A stretch of DNA of 64,000 nucleotides from positions 1 to 64,000 of the IMG/VR virus record IMGVR_UViG_3300037230_000036. One strand, written 5' to 3'. This document shows positions 55,135-62,336 of this stretch, piece by piece. The number at the start of each line of letters is the position of its first letter. The stretch's first letter is position 1. The position numbers and the translations under genes are program-made. The DNA comes from a virus. A model generated the notes under the pieces. That model was not told the origin of the DNA. It did not search any database and saw nothing but the letters and a program-made list of their open reading frames with translations.

Positions 55135-55347
55135 TCATTTCGTCCCCAGCGCCCGGAGATGCTCCTGCGCGTCGGCCAGGAACAGCCTTGCATGGGCATA
55201 GTCGCCCGCTTCTGCCGCTGCATGTGCGGTCTTGAGCGCGGCGAGCATGGCGATCTTGCGAGCGGCCGGCAGCGGGGGCCGCAGCCCGAGCACGTCGACC
55301 AATTCCCGCAGCGGCTTATTCAGATAGTCCGATTGAGCGTCAACCAT
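55135..55347 (-). CDS. Small helical hypothetical protein
   Basis: 70 aa; GGAG 7 nt upstream. Two or three helices (IAMLAALKTAHAAAEAGDYA). Overlaps the upstream gene's stop by 8 nt. Not recognised. Confidence 0.5.
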   Translation of the reverse strand: MVDAQSDYLNKPLRELVDVLGLRPPLPAARKIAMLAALKTAHAAAEAGDYAHARLFLADAQEHLRALGTK

Positions 55348-55603
55348 TGGTCATCTCCTTGGCGTTGACGGCTTCGATCTCAGTGCGCCATTTCTCGATC
55401 AGGGCATGGATGGCGGCGATGGCGTCCTCCGCAGTGTAAAAGGCCCCATGCCGGCTCGTAACCTCTTCGCGACGGAACCGGCCGCCCGCGCTTTGATAGG
55501 CGATCCAGCCATCGGCGGTCGCGCAGACCTCGGCATCGAGGCGCCCCAGGAACGGCGCGGCGGCATAGATCGCGTTCAGCTCATCGAGGGCCTTTGGGAT
55601 CAG
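55340..55603 (-). CDS. Hypothetical protein without ATG/GTG/TTG start
   Basis: Frame encodes a well-formed protein (LDELNAIYAAAPFLGRLDAE; AIAAIHALIEKWRTEIEAVN) that ends at 55340, but there is no ATG, GTG or TTG in range. The only placed option is CTG 55603, which overlaps the previous stop as CTGA, exactly as neighbouring genes use ATGA/GTGA. Alternatively a frameshift joins it to the 55600 gene. 87 aa if CTG is used. Confidence 0.5.
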   Translation of the reverse strand: MIPKALDELNAIYAAAPFLGRLDAEVCATADGWIAYQSAGGRFRREEVTSRHGAFYTAEDAIAAIHALIEKWRTEIEAVNAKEMTNG

Positions 55604-55980
55604 CGTCGAGTCCGCAAGCGCGGGGCCGGCATCTCGACAAAAGCAATGCAGGACACCGCCAGCGTGCGGACCAGGGCGAGGTTGGCCGCATCCTCGGCCA
55701 GGACGATGATTGCCCTCAAGGCGGCGTCCATCAGCGGGAGAGCCCGCATCGCCATCGCGATCTGCCCCTCGGTTTCGTCATCGATATCCCCACGCGGGTT
55801 GACCAGCGCGACCTCGCGACCGCCCCACACGATCGAGCGCGTAACGGTCCCCTCTTCTGCGGCACAGGTCCATTCGCCCCCAGGCGGGGTAGCGGCGTTG
55901 ACGATCGCCTCGTCCTGGCTGTAGGGGCGCCGGGATTGGGCGGCGAAGAATGCCTGCCTGATAGCGTTCGCGTCGCTCAT
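55600..55980 (-). CDS. Hypothetical protein
   Basis: 126 aa from ATG 55980 (GGAG 8 nt upstream). Contains WTCAAEEGTVTRSIVWGGRE and a helical end. Its last residues (MPAPRLRTRR) overlap the frame of the following ORF. Not recognised. Confidence 0.5.
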   Translation of the reverse strand: MSDANAIRQAFFAAQSRRPYSQDEAIVNAATPPGGEWTCAAEEGTVTRSIVWGGREVALVNPRGDIDDETEGQIAMAMRALPLMDAALRAIIVLAEDAANLALVRTLAVSCIAFVEMPAPRLRTRR

Positions 55981-55985
55981 CGGAT

Positions 55986-56234
55986 TCACTCCTTGTTACG
56001 GTGTCTCTGCGCGGCCTCGACGTCGCGCCAGTATTGGCCCCAATCCGCAACCACGTCGTCGAGGCGTAGGGTGCGATCGCCCCGCAGCCGGATGCCGATC
56101 GCGTTGAGGCGCTGCTCGGCCTCGCGCCACGGGGTTTCGTTGGTTCGCGCCTGTACGAAGCGGCGCTCTTCGGCGAGGACTTCGGGGAAGTGTTCGGCGA
56201 GGTAGCGGTTGGGGCGGGCGTAGGGGGCGGTCAT
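55986..56234 (-). CDS. Small hypothetical protein
   Basis: 82 aa from ATG 56234 (ATGA overlap). Basic helical protein (ERRFVQARTNETPWREAEQR; DDVVADWGQYWRDVEAAQRH). Not recognised. Confidence 0.5.
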   Translation of the reverse strand: MTAPYARPNRYLAEHFPEVLAEERRFVQARTNETPWREAEQRLNAIGIRLRGDRTLRLDDVVADWGQYWRDVEAAQRHRNKE

Positions 56235-56488
56235 CCTCGGCTCCGCTCGTTGCGATCGTTCCACACCACCCGGCAGTTCGCCGGCGCGTTGTTGTTCCGG
56301 TTGCCATCGATGTGGTGAATGCTGAAGGCTCCAAGCAGCGTGTGCATGTAGTCGGCGCGCTCGGTGTCGCCGCGAGCGCGGTAGAACTTCTCCAGCGCCC
56401 GCAGGCTCACTAAAGCCTCGAGGAAGTCCTGCGACGCGACGAGGGGGTCGGCTTCGCGTTCCTCGGCTGGGGTGGTGGGTTTCGGCAT
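56231..56488 (-). CDS. HNH-like protein, possibly inactive
   Basis: 85 aa. The end (FSIHHIDGNRNNNAPANCRV then VWNDRN) resembles the beta-beta part of HNH nucleases (HHxDGNxxNNxxxNL). The usual final His and zinc cysteines are missing because the protein stops there. Could be a trimmed homing endonuclease or a non-catalytic DNA-binding derivative. Confidence 0.5.
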   Translation of the reverse strand: MPKPTTPAEEREADPLVASQDFLEALVSLRALEKFYRARGDTERADYMHTLLGAFSIHHIDGNRNNNAPANCRVVWNDRNERSRG

Positions 56489-56497
56489 GGGCTTTTC

Positions 56498-56986
56498 CTA
56501 GAGCTTTTGGGCGTCGGGATGAGGGAGGCACGGGATAAGAGCCTCGATCTCTCTCTTGGTTTCCCGCTCCGAAACGTCTTTTGACGGGGGCGCAGACGCT
56601 TTTGCGAGTCCGTCTTTGCCATACCTCTCGTCGATGCGCTGGGTATCGTAATCGAGCCAGCCCTGGAACATGCCGCGGGTACGGCTGTCGTCCACGGACG
56701 ATACCCACGGCTGCAGCGCGGCGATCTTGGATCGGCATTCCTGCACAAAAGCGGCCGGAGCGCCCTCGTCTCCGCACTGTAAATTTAATCCTGCGTTGGC
56801 CAATATCTCCAGCGCAGAACGCCTTAGCACCTCGTCGGATGGTTCTGTCGGACCGCAGAAGGTGGAAATTTCGTCGGTGAGCCGGTGGCGCACTGCGTCG
56901 CGCGCCTCAGGCGACAGAAACCATGTTGCCGAGGAAATGCCCGCAATCGTCACGATCGTCCCGGCGACAAGATATCCGGTCTTCAT
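56498..56986 (-). CDS. Membrane-anchored or secreted protein
   Basis: 162 aa; GGAGG upstream. One N-terminal hydrophobic segment (GYLVAGTIVTIAGISSATWF) acts as anchor or signal. The exported part has three cysteines and charged helices. Function unknown. Confidence 0.55.
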   Translation of the reverse strand: MKTGYLVAGTIVTIAGISSATWFLSPEARDAVRHRLTDEISTFCGPTEPSDEVLRRSALEILANAGLNLQCGDEGAPAAFVQECRSKIAALQPWVSSVDDSRTRGMFQGWLDYDTQRIDERYGKDGLAKASAPPSKDVSERETKREIEALIPCLPHPDAQKL

Positions 56987-57020
56987 CTCAGAAATCCTCC
57001 AGAGGCGTGGCGCTTCCCGA

Positions 57021-57042
57021 GCGGCAAGCCGGAGCCTGCCGC
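57021..57042 (-). other. Hairpin upstream of the 56986 gene
   Basis: GCGGCAAGC / GCCTGCCGC can pair with one bulge around a CGGA-centred loop. It lies in the 73-nt gap before the membrane-protein gene and may trim or attenuate the long - strand transcript. No T-run. Confidence 0.3.
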
Positions 57043-57059
57043 CACGGAAGAACCCGCGT

Positions 57060-57302
57060 TCAGCACTCGACGCCGAGTTCCCTCAATTCCCGGCGGTAAT
57101 GGTTGGCACGCTCGACCAGCCAATCGACCCCGGCGTCAGTGGTGGGGAACAAAGCCTCGGTGACCCGCTGATTATCCAATTGCACGATTACGAAAACGTT
57201 GGCGCGTACCGGCGTGTTTTTGTCGAGAGCCTTCAGACCGGCGTTGATCTCTTGCAGCAGGGCGTTCAACCCCACGACGCGGGAGAGATTGGATAATTTC
57301 AT
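57060..57302 (-). CDS. Small hypothetical protein
   Basis: 80 aa; AGGAG 7 nt upstream inside the CCCTTCC spacer repeat. Beta/alpha (NVFVIVQLDNQRVTEALFPT; WLVERANHYRRELRELGVEC). Not recognised. Confidence 0.5.
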   Translation of the reverse strand: MKLSNLSRVVGLNALLQEINAGLKALDKNTPVRANVFVIVQLDNQRVTEALFPTTDAGVDWLVERANHYRRELRELGVEC

Positions 57303-57308
57303 CGTGTT

Positions 57309-57330
57309 CTCCTATGGCACGGGAAGGGTC
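57309..57330 (-). repeat. RBS-bearing spacer repeat, copy 1
   Basis: On the - strand GACCCTTCCCGTGCCATAGG then AGA: a near-copy of the repeats at 58075-58097 and 58747-58769 (one extra C). It supplies the AGGAG of the 57302 gene. Confidence 0.6.
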
Positions 57331-57335
57331 GGTGC

Positions 57336-58067
57336 TTAGTCTCTATAAGCGTGTTCCCATCTTGCCCAACGGTCGATCGCGCCGAGTTGATGAAGGTCAA
57401 GATCGGGCTGAATGCCCTTTGCGTGGTCGGATTTGATGACCTCAAGCCACGCGAGCATTGCCGCGTAGATGAGGTGCGTGCACTCGTCTCGCGTCGCCTC
57501 CTGTAGCGCGATCGGTTCATCCAGAAGGTTGCTGCGCCAGTCGAGCGGGTGACTGGTTGCCTCGAACCCTTCGGGCCACTTCTTTCGACCCCAGTGGCAA
57601 CCGCCATTGTCGTCGACGGCAGGCCAAGCGCAGCCGGCATCAAGATCCTCTTGGGCTTCGCACCCTTCCTGGTCGCAGACCGGCGGATTGGCCTCGCGCC
57701 ACTCCTCGGGCGAATACATTGACAGGCTCTGGCCGCAATACCCGCATCGAGCAGTCCCTAATTCTTCTTCAAGATGCGTGATGATCTCCTCGATGAATTC
57801 GCCGATGTAAAACTCATCGTCTTCGCGGCCAGGATAATCGTTTCCACAATCCCATCCGCTGTCGCCACGGATCACCCAGTATCGGGGGCGCTGATTGATG
57901 GTCCCGACATAGAAGAGGGCGCGACCGTCACCGTAGATTGTGTTCATCAGATAGGGGGTGAAGGTGATCGCACCGCTCGGTGTCCAAAGATGAGCCGTGG
58001 TCTCGATCTCGATCGCAGCCTTCAGGCGCGCGTGGATCGTGTCGGGCTTTCGTCTGATAAGGTCCAC
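57336..58067 (-). CDS. Hypothetical protein with zinc-ribbon residues
   Basis: 243 aa from GTG 58067 (GGAG 8 nt upstream). Beta-rich first half (RALFYVGTINQRPRYWVIRG), a central Cys cluster (ARCGYCGQSL, VCDQEGCE) and a helical end (ECTHLIYAAMLAWLEVIKSD). Largest gene of the leftward tiny-protein operon. Not recognised. Confidence 0.55.
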   Translation of the reverse strand: MDLIRRKPDTIHARLKAAIEIETTAHLWTPSGAITFTPYLMNTIYGDGRALFYVGTINQRPRYWVIRGDSGWDCGNDYPGREDDEFYIGEFIEEIITHLEEELGTARCGYCGQSLSMYSPEEWREANPPVCDQEGCEAQEDLDAGCAWPAVDDNGGCHWGRKKWPEGFEATSHPLDWRSNLLDEPIALQEATRDECTHLIYAAMLAWLEVIKSDHAKGIQPDLDLHQLGAIDRWARWEHAYRD

Positions 58068-58074
58068 GGGACAG

Positions 58075-58097
58075 TCTCCTACGCCACGGAAGGGTCA
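58075..58097 (-). repeat. RBS-bearing spacer repeat, copy 2
   Basis: On the - strand TGACCCTTCCGTGGCGTAGG then AGA; identical to copy 3 at 21 of 23 positions. It starts with the TGA stop of the upstream gene and provides GGAG for the 58067 gene. Confidence 0.65.
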
Positions 58098-58253
58098 GTG
58101 ATTAGCCTCGTAGGCCGATTGAAGCGCCTCGGCGATAACGCGAACCACATCCTCGCGCGGAGGATCAGTCAGCTTACGAGCCGGGTCATAAGCGAGCGCA
58201 ATAATCCGCGCCAACGCCTCCGCCTCTTTCTGGAAACAGGCAAGAATTTTCAT
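58095..58253 (-). CDS. Small hypothetical protein
   Basis: 52 aa (ILACFQKEAEALARIIALAY, then PREDVVRVIAEALQSAYEAN). GGGAG 7 nt before the ATG comes from the right flank of cassette 2. Helical. Not recognised. Confidence 0.55.
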   Translation of the reverse strand: MKILACFQKEAEALARIIALAYDPARKLTDPPREDVVRVIAEALQSAYEANH

Positions 58254-58751
58254 CGGTTTCTCCCATGCTTATCCGGTTGTTGCCCACGGCTGCTACCTAT
58301 AGCGCCGGAATATCCGACAGCGCGAAGACGATGCCTCGGCAGTATTTTTCGCCGTCCTCTAGAACCTCGAAGGACGCGTGCGGGATCGCCGTCTCGTAGA
58401 CCCAAGAGTAGCCCTCAACATCCCACTTTGCCTTAATCGGCGTTGCCGTCTTCATCAGCCGCTTGAAGTGCGGGCAGTCCTCGTTGTCGCATTCGTTGAC
58501 CAGTAGACCGCTTCTCGTGAAGAAGGCTTCACCACCTTCATAGCAACCCATCTCATCGTTCACAGCGCCCCGAAATTCCATCAAGTCATCGCTGGCACCA
58601 AACACGACTACCAGGCCGCTTTTTTTGGCGATCTGATTATCGGCTGGACCCGTCTCTTTCCCGTATTCGCACCCGTTGAGGGCGATAGCGAGTTCCTGGC
58701 TATTCATCATCTAGCTCCTGTGTGCGACAACCGGATAGGCATGGTTTCTCC
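58251..58751 (-). mobile_element. Inverted-repeat mini gene cassette, copy 2
   Basis: Read on the - strand. Left flank GGAGAAACCATG (58740-58751) is repeated at the right flank as GGAGAAACCGATG (58251-58263), the start region of the 58253 gene. Left end 58708-58746 equals 46747-46785 over 39 nt. The right end (58265-58283) reads GGCAACAACCGGATAAGCAT, matching the right end of copy 1 and the inverse of the left-end core. Cargo: one 137-aa protein whose SD and ATG lie inside the left end. Confidence 0.6.
58297..58710 (-). CDS. Cassette 2 cargo: hypothetical acidic protein
   Basis: 137 aa from ATG 58710 (or 58707). AGGAG is 5 nt upstream in the repeat. Contains SGLVVVFGASDDLMEFRGAV, a Cys pair (NECDNEDCPHF) and WVYETAIPHASFEVLEDGEK. 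The VVFGASDDLMEFRG block recalls small phage/plasmid proteins of unknown role. Confidence 0.6.
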   Translation of the reverse strand: MMNSQELAIALNGCEYGKETGPADNQIAKKSGLVVVFGASDDLMEFRGAVNDEMGCYEGGEAFFTRSGLLVNECDNEDCPHFKRLMKTATPIKAKWDVEGYSWVYETAIPHASFEVLEDGEKYCRGIVFALSDIPAL

Positions 58752-58769
58752 TATGGCACGGAAGGGTCA
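58747..58769 (-). repeat. RBS-bearing spacer repeat, copy 3
   Basis: On the - strand TGACCCTTCCGTGCCATAGG then AGA, beginning with the stop codon of the 58767 gene and running into the left flank of cassette 2. Confidence 0.65.
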
Positions 58770-59204
58770 GGCGTTGAGGTTGCGGTAGTACGCGCTTCTG
58801 GCGGTTGCCGGCGCTGGAGCGACCCGATAAATAATATGACCGTCAATCGGCCCCCATTCGGTCTCCGGGGTGTATCGAGAGTTGTCCGTCGCCTCCCGCT
58901 GCACCCGCGCGATCTCGTTGCACCGCGCCAGCTTGTCGAGGATGGCAGGCGATGCAAACACGGGTTCGGCGCAGTCGCCGCACGTTGTCCGATCCCAGCA
59001 GCCGCCCTGCGCCTCACATAGCCGGCTCCATTCGAGATCGCACGGCTCATGCCCACAGCACATGCCGGCGAGATCGACAGTGGGGTATTGGCAATCCCCA
59101 TGCGGGCGCGTGGCGCCAGTGCGCGCGGGCTCAACCTCGGTCTCGACGCCGGACGGGAATAGGCGCTCGGTTACGTGGTCGCCACGGTCCGCTAGGTATC
59201 TCAT
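58767..59204 (-). CDS. Hypothetical Cys-rich protein
   Basis: 145 aa; GGAGG upstream. Eight cysteines in the middle (GMCCGHEPCDLEWSRLC; GGCWDRTTCGDCAEP) suggest zinc binding; C-terminal basic helix. Not recognised. Confidence 0.55.
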   Translation of the reverse strand: MRYLADRGDHVTERLFPSGVETEVEPARTGATRPHGDCQYPTVDLAGMCCGHEPCDLEWSRLCEAQGGCWDRTTCGDCAEPVFASPAILDKLARCNEIARVQREATDNSRYTPETEWGPIDGHIIYRVAPAPATARSAYYRNLNA

Positions 59205-59207
59205 CGC

Positions 59208-59396
59208 TCAGCCCTCCGCCGGAACTACGTGAAACCGCATCGCCTCCGTGGCGACCTCTGGCCTCAAGATTCCGCCTTGCTCCAGGAAGATCACCAGCCG
59301 CGCAGCCCACAGTGCTGCCTCGGCGTCTTTCCCGCAGTCATGGTAGGAGAGGCATTTCGCCAGCGCCCGGTTGACCTCGCGGCGATCGAAACTCAT
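59208..59396 (-). CDS. Small hypothetical protein
   Basis: 62 aa, helical (VNRALAKCLSYHDCGKDAEA). ATGA overlap with the repressor gene, so it is co-translated with it. Not recognised. Confidence 0.5.
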   Translation of the reverse strand: MSFDRREVNRALAKCLSYHDCGKDAEAALWAARLVIFLEQGGILRPEVATEAMRFHVVPAEG

Positions 59397-59791
59397 TGCG
59401 CAGCCTCCGCGCCGGCCGACAGCGCCTCGAACTGCAGCACCGACGTCCGCACCATCTTGCGCAGGGTCGCCGGCAGCCGCGCGATGCGCCCGGCGATCTC
59501 GATGGCGTCCGCGGTCGCCGCGGGGTCGCTGTCCTGCGGCAGGCTGATGTCGTCGAGGAAGAACTGCAGCGGCAGCTTGGCGGCTGCAGCGATCGAGACG
59601 AGGCGCGAGATGCTGACGCGGTTCTGGGCGGTCTCGTTCTTGTGAACCTGCGCCAAGCTGAGCCCGAGCAACTTGCCGAGGTCGCCTTGCGTCATGCTCT
59701 GGAGAGACCGCGCTGCCCGGATGCGGCGTCCCACCGCAATGTCGATCTCATGTTCGGTCTTGGTGGCCCGCGGCCTTCCGACTTTTCTCAT
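59393..59791 (-). CDS. XRE-family repressor
   Basis: 132 aa from ATG 59791 (GGAG 8 nt upstream; the frame extends 5' across the promoter and is not used). HTH: RAARSLQSMTQGDLGKLLGL, SLAQVHKNETAQNRVSISRL (residues ~27-65). A helical C-terminal half could dimerise. It heads the leftward tiny-protein operon and faces TACGGT repeats in its own promoter, so autoregulation is likely. Confidence 0.8.
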   Translation of the reverse strand: MRKVGRPRATKTEHEIDIAVGRRIRAARSLQSMTQGDLGKLLGLSLAQVHKNETAQNRVSISRLVSIAAAAKLPLQFFLDDISLPQDSDPAATADAIEIAGRIARLPATLRKMVRTSVLQFEALSAGAEAAQ

Positions 59792-59830
59792 ACCGTAGTC
59801 TCCATAGCGAGCAAGCGGCAATATGCGCTG

Positions 59831-59876
59831 TACGGTTATCTCTACGGTATATACGTGGTTGTGATACGCGATGCAA
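59831..59876 (-). promoter_or_regulatory. Leftward repressor promoter with TACGGT operator repeats
   Basis: On the - strand TTGCAT (59876-59871), a 17-nt spacer and TATATA (59853-59848). TACGGT occurs as direct repeats at 59831-59836 and 59843-59848, and inverted (ACCGTA) at 59792 just before the start codon. The arrangement fits a repressor binding over and downstream of the -10. Confidence 0.6.
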
Positions 59877-59909
59877 GGGAGTTGACCGCAGAGACGCCGG
59901 AAACAGAAA

Positions 59910-59933
59910 CGCCCCGCCTGTTGGGGCGGGGCG
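59910..59933 (-). terminator. Intrinsic terminator for leftward transcripts
   Basis: Perfect 9-bp stem CGCCCCGCC / GGCGGGGCG with a 6-nt loop; on the - strand it is followed by TTTCTGTTTCC. It would stop transcripts entering from the right before the repressor promoter. Confidence 0.7.
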
Positions 59934-59946
59934 CTCTGCGAAACGG

Positions 59947-59976
59947 TTGACGCGGGCACGGCGGCTCGCGTATATC
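59947..59976 (+). promoter_or_regulatory. Rightward sigma70-like promoter
   Basis: TTGACG (59947-59952), 18-nt spacer, TATATC (59971-59976), pointing toward SSB and the packaging genes. It forms a divergent pair with the repressor promoter. Confidence 0.5.
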
Positions 59977-59982
59977 GCTTCG

Positions 59983-60270
59983 GTGATCAAGCGAAGTTTG
60001 CCGCTTCGCGAAGATCGTCGGCCGGGACGAACGGCCTTTCCGCGAAATAGCGCAGAAACCCGTCCCTCGGCAAGTGCTTTGAGGATATCGGGCGTGGGCG
60101 CAACGATCATTCATCCCCCGAAATGGTGGCTCCGCCGTCGGAGGAAGATTTCCGCGAAAGCGGTTCAGCGCGCAAATCGCCAGCTCTTGACCGCGCGCCA
60201 GGAACGCGAAACGGCCTTGGCACGGTGCGATGAAATCGGTATCGGTTTAAGGAAGCGAAGCGAGCAATAG
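59983..60270 (+). CDS. Uncertain basic ORF after the rightward promoter
   Basis: 95 aa from GTG 59983; Arg/Lys-rich (PPKWWLRRRRKISAKAVQRA) with a charged C-terminal helix (RQLLTARQERETALARCDEI). No SD. The 5' bases also form a GCGAAG/CTTCGC hairpin, so the transcript start could be purely regulatory. Confidence 0.3.
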   Translation: MIKRSLPLREDRRPGRTAFPRNSAETRPSASALRISGVGATIIHPPKWWLRRRRKISAKAVQRANRQLLTARQERETALARCDEIGIGLRKRSEQ

Positions 60271-60804
60271 CGGCTTTGGCCGTCCGCGAGGACTAGGGCA
60301 GATCTGACCGGTATCCCAGGTCGTGGAAGCCCGAACGGCGCCGCACCATTCTAGAAAAGGACGCGCACGAGCTGCGCGGACTGCCGCACCAGGGGCCTGC
60401 CATGATCGGCCCGCGGCAGTTGTTGACACCGTCATACGAGGGCAGAGGAAGCGAAAGCCAGCGGGTACAGGATGACCGCCCGCCGCCACCGCTGGGGTGC
60501 CCTGCGAAGCCAAGCGACGCAATGCAAACCCCAGCACCAGGCGCCTCCGATCATGGAGTGTCGAGCCGGCGACCGCGCCGATTTTTCGACCTCACCGACC
60601 TCGTAGGGCGGAGTGCGTCCGGAGACACGCCTGGCGGATGTCGCTCCGCTACGCTGCGCTCTCCTACGGCCTTCGGCCTCCGGGTCTGCGATGCGCAGAC
60701 TCATCCTTGGCTGAATAAGTCTCCAGATGGTGTTGAGAAATATATCGTAAATGGAATGTCATTAGGACGCGCGCGAATCGCAATCTTTGCACGGAGGACA
60801 AGAA
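60271..60804. other. Non-coding region before ssb
   Basis: About 530 nt with no convincing gene. The open frames are compositionally random and one would overlap ssb. The final 90 nt are unusually A/T-rich (TTGAGAAATATATCGTAAAT around 60740) and likely hold the ssb promoter. A TTGACA box at 60424 lacks a matching -10. Replication origin function cannot be excluded; I found no iterons or DnaA boxes. Confidence 0.4.
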
Positions 60805-61272
60805 ATGGCCGGCAGCGTGAACAAAGTCATCGTTCTGGGTAACCTCGGGCAAGACCCGGAAACCCGCATATTTCAAAACGGCGGATCGGTCACAAACCTG
60901 TCCGTCGCTACGTCGGAAAGCTGGAAAGACAAGTCGTCCGGCGAACGCAAAGAGCGAACCGAATGGCACCGTGTTTCGATTCTCAACGATACCCTCGGCG
61001 AGATCGTCACGAAGTACGCCCGCAAAGGGGATAAAATCTACATCGAGGGACAGCTGCAGACCCGTAAATACACAGATAACGCGGGCGTCGAGCGCTTCAG
61101 CACCGAGATCGTCGTCAAGGGCTTCAACAGCACCGTGCAGCTGCTCGGCGAGCGCCGCAGCAACGGAAATTCCAGCACCGACCGACAGAATGGACGCGAC
61201 GACGAATACCAGCCGCCACAGCCCCGCTCGCGTCCCGCGGGCAATGACCTCGACGATGAGATTCCGTTCTAG
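60805..61272 (+). CDS. ssb: Single-stranded DNA-binding protein
   Basis: 155 aa from ATG 60805 (GGAGG 8 nt upstream; six in-frame codons before it are not used). OB fold residues 1-110: VNKVIVLGNLGQDPETR, TNLSVATSESWKDK, EWHRVSILNDTLGEIVTKYA. A disordered linker leads to the acidic tip DLDDEIPF, which binds partner proteins. Coats single strands during replication and recombination, probably with RecT and the primase system. Confidence 0.95.
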   Translation: MAGSVNKVIVLGNLGQDPETRIFQNGGSVTNLSVATSESWKDKSSGERKERTEWHRVSILNDTLGEIVTKYARKGDKIYIEGQLQTRKYTDNAGVERFSTEIVVKGFNSTVQLLGERRSNGNSSTDRQNGRDDEYQPPQPRSRPAGNDLDDEIPF

Positions 61273-61417
61273 GGCGCGCATTGTCCGTTACCGCGCAAAC
61301 CTCGGAACCAACTCCCCAAAACCCCCGCGAGCCGTTGAAATCCACACCGCAACGATGTAGAACCGACGCGGAACCCTTTGCGCCGCCCCGGCGTACCGAG
61401 TAGGAGAACAACGCACC

Positions 61418-61687
61418 ATGTCGATCTGGGGCCGCATGCAAAAGATCGAAGACAGGGTCGAGCAGCACGGTACCGCCCTCACGCAAGCCGTCACCCTCCT
61501 CACCTCGCACGTCCAATCCTGCGACAAGCGCGGCGCTCGCACCGAAAAACTCGGCTATATCGCCATATCCCTCGTCATCGCCGTCCTCGGCTTCCTCGTG
61601 AAACCGTACTTCGAACAAACCCCCAGACTTCCCCCAGGGTATTACCTCGAAGTCCCCACAAGCCCCGGAACTCCGAAGCAGCCTTGA
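61418..61687 (+). CDS. Small membrane protein with N-terminal coiled coil
   Basis: 89 aa. Helical start (MQKIEDRVEQHGTALTQAVT), one membrane span (LGYIAISLVIAVLGFLVKPY) and a Pro-rich tail. Topology resembles XhlA-type holin accessory proteins. A distant position from the lysis genes argues for caution. Confidence 0.5.
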   Translation: MSIWGRMQKIEDRVEQHGTALTQAVTLLTSHVQSCDKRGARTEKLGYIAISLVIAVLGFLVKPYFEQTPRLPPGYYLEVPTSPGTPKQP

Positions 61688-61723
61688 CGGATAGCCGTAC
61701 TGAACGCGACTATCCCCCGTACT

Positions 61724-62326
61724 ATGTCGGTACTGAAAAACGCTAAACACGAAGCCTTCGCCCAGGCAGTCGCCGCCGGGAAATCCCTGGTCGATGCCCA
61801 TGAGATGGCCGGATATCCACGACATCGCGGCAATGCCTACTCGGTAGCGCAGCGTCTCGACATTAAAGGGCGAGTGGCTGAACTACTCAATCGCAGGGAT
61901 CAGCGAGAGTTCGCGTCGACCGAGCGCGCGATCGAGAGAACGGCGATCACAAAGACCCGTGTTGCGACCGAATTGGCGAAGATCGCCTTTGCCAGCATGG
62001 GCGATTATACGCGGGCTGAGGGCACGTCGAGGGTTCTTGACTTGACCAATGTGACGGAAGACCAACTCGCTGCTGTTCAGCAACTTGAGACTGACGTTTA
62101 TGTTCAGGGTAAGGGCGAAACGGCAAAGGCGGTGGTGCGGGTCAAGAAGTTCCGGCTGCACGACAAGCGCCAGGCCCTCATGGATATCGCGGCGCTGTTC
62201 GGCTACGTCATCAAGCGGACCGAGGTTCGGGAGGTCGACGAGTTCGAGACGATGGACGCCGACGCGCTGAAGGAGCGGGTATCGGAGATCATCGCGGGGG
62301 GGCGGGCTGAGCCGACGCGGCATTGA
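61724..62326 (+). CDS. terS: Terminase small subunit
   Basis: 200 aa. N-terminal HTH region (KHEAFAQAVAAGKSLVDAHE, AGYPRHRGNAYSVAQR) and central oligomerisation helices with RVATELAKIAFASMGDYTRA, then RLHDKRQALMDIAALFGYV, match the Terminase_2 family. It recognises phage DNA for packaging. The large subunit is not in the window and presumably lies beyond 64000. Confidence 0.78.
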   Translation: MSVLKNAKHEAFAQAVAAGKSLVDAHEMAGYPRHRGNAYSVAQRLDIKGRVAELLNRRDQREFASTERAIERTAITKTRVATELAKIAFASMGDYTRAEGTSRVLDLTNVTEDQLAAVQQLETDVYVQGKGETAKAVVRVKKFRLHDKRQALMDIAALFGYVIKRTEVREVDEFETMDADALKERVSEIIAGGRAEPTRH

Positions 62327-62336
62327 AGGAGTGGGA

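Noticed and set aside
35970-58746. TATCCGG repeats as DnaA boxes or origin iterons
   Set aside because: The core TTATCCGGTT differs from TTATCCACA at key positions, and copies sit at gene junctions rather than clustered.
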